Shown here piece after piece: positions 6,603-6,999 of a stretch of DNA of 6,999 nucleotides. Numbering within the stretch: the first letter of the stretch is position 1; every line of letters starts with the position of its first letter. The notes under the pieces were generated by a model. It was given only the letters and a program-made list of their open reading frames with translations, was not told where the DNA came from and did not search any database. Both the position numbers and the translations under genes were made by a program. Origin of the DNA: Thiotrichales bacterium. Lineage in GTDB: Bacteria; Pseudomonadota; Gammaproteobacteria; Francisellales; CACEW01. The stretch is taken from NCBI GenBank assembly GCA_023266165.1, contig JAHFRR010000069.1:1-6999 (forward strand), given 5' to 3'.

Positions 6603-6638
6603 TCAACCCTATCCTCTTAAAAGCCAGAGGGCCATGCT

Positions 6639-6669
6639 ATCATAACTTAAGACGAGATATAATATCCAA
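6639..6669 (-). promoter_or_regulatory. weak candidate promoter for tkt
   Basis: On the minus strand TTGGAT (6669-6664) and TATGAT (6644-6639) sit 19 bases apart, about 37 bases before the tkt ATG. The -10 is good, but the spacer is long and the -35 only fair. It overlaps the end of the Rpn-like gene. If it is not real, tkt would depend on read-through from that gene or on a promoter inside it. Confidence 0.25.
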
Positions 6670-6999
6670 AGGCAGTTTTGTGAGTTTCGCAATGGTCTCG
6701 AGATCAAAACCCTCTCGCATCATATCCCGTGCAATCATTTCAGAGTTTTTTCTTTCGCCCTCTATAAGTCCTTTTTGCAGCCCTTTTTTGAGTCCTTTTT
6801 CAAGCCCCTTCTTTTCTCCTGCAGCCAGTCCTTCTTGGTATCTCCCCGTCAGCAATGTTTTTTCTGTGCTGACGGCATTCCAATAAGATTCATAGGCTTC
6901 TAGCTCACCTGGGTTGTAAGCGGATTCTTCTATCAACCCGACGACAACAGTTTTAGGATCTAAATAGCGGGACATAGCGTTCTCTACCCAAACATCAAG
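6640..6999 (-). CDS. Rpn/PD-(D/E)XK nuclease-transposase family protein, C-terminal part (partial, runs off right edge)
   Basis: The frame is open to the window edge. It reads LDVWVENAMSRYLDP before the first internal ATG at 6975, so that ATG is probably not the true start. What is visible is the C-terminal region common in Rpn-type recombination-promoting nucleases. It contains a helical LIEESAYNPGELEAYESYW segment, then a lysine/glycine-rich stalk with repeated KGL units, and a final small helical domain IARDMMREGFDLETIAKLTKLPLDIISRLK, which resembles a helix-turn-helix. The catalytic PD-(D/E)XK domain would lie to the right of the window, so an intact gene cannot be told from a decayed one. 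These proteins often occur in many copies in host-associated bacteria. A general coiled-coil protein of other origin is the main alternative. Confidence 0.68.
   Translation of the reverse strand, partial: LDVWVENAMSRYLDPKTVVVGLIEESAYNPGELEAYESYWNAVSTEKTLLTGRYQEGLAAGEKKGLEKGLKKGLQKGLIEGERKNSEMIARDMMREGFDLETIAKLTKLPLDIISRLKL
6754..6841 (-). repeat. degenerate 12-base repeats encoding the KGL stalk
   Basis: Four-residue units of the form KGL plus a charged or polar residue recur within GLEKGLKKGLQKGL and flanking EG-containing units. At DNA level this is a purine-rich run of related 12-base units on the minus strand. Such stalks vary in length among Rpn family members, probably through slippage or unequal exchange. 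Confidence 0.55.

Noticed and set aside
6618..6637. Possible terminator between the Rpn-like gene and tkt (GCC-CTCT-GGC then TTTT on the minus strand)
   Set aside because: The stem is only about three base pairs and the T-run is four bases, too weak for an intrinsic terminator.
6578..6886. Plus-strand frame with repeated Ser-Pro-Phe units
   Set aside because: The repeats are only the antisense reading of the KGL stalk codons on the minus strand.

Overview
This window looks like ordinary chromosome from a Gram-negative proteobacterium that makes Kdo-containing LPS. The waaA gene shows the LPS, the secreted PapD-like protein implies a periplasm, and the tRNA gene encodes its CCA end. The aspartate aminotransferase resembles the Rickettsia AatA type. 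A LuxR-like N-terminus and an Rpn-type nuclease remnant are styles common in protist- and insect-associated bacteria. I therefore favour a host-associated alphaproteobacterium (Holosporales/Rickettsiales-like), with a Legionellales-type gammaproteobacterium as the alternative. This placement is inferred from remembered family resemblance, with no search behind it.

Layout. (a) 1-1089, minus strand: a secreted PapD-like (pilus chaperone type) protein starting with TTG, followed after 1 base by the N-terminal part of a LuxR-like regulator that runs off the left edge. (b) 1090-1349: a divergent control region with a candidate promoter for each direction and several inverted repeats around the padR promoter. 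(c) 1350-1928, plus strand: a PadR-family regulator. (d) 1949-4581, plus strand: a consensus-like promoter, tRNA-Arg(ACG), aatA (aspartate aminotransferase) and waaA (Kdo transferase), tightly packed and apparently one transcription unit. aatA starts 25 bases after the tRNA CCA and overlaps waaA by 4 bases. (e) 4605-6602, minus strand: tkt (transketolase), convergent with waaA across a 23-base gap. (f) 6640-6999, minus strand: the C-terminal part of an Rpn/PD-(D/E)XK-type protein with a KGL-repeat stalk, entering from the right edge and ending 37 bases upstream of tkt.

How the genes fit together. The core genes cover amino-acid nitrogen metabolism (aatA), lipid A/inner-core LPS assembly (waaA), pentose-phosphate carbon shuffling (tkt) and translation (tRNA-Arg). 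The left end and the right edge look accessory: a lone chaperone-like protein, two regulators and a nuclease remnant. I see no CRISPR array, insertion sequence, attachment site or replication origin. I found no convincing new multi-gene system. The points most worth checking are the tRNA-mRNA transcription unit, the inverted-repeat layout at the padR promoter, and the PapD-like protein that seems to lack the family's usual Arg/Lys anchor.
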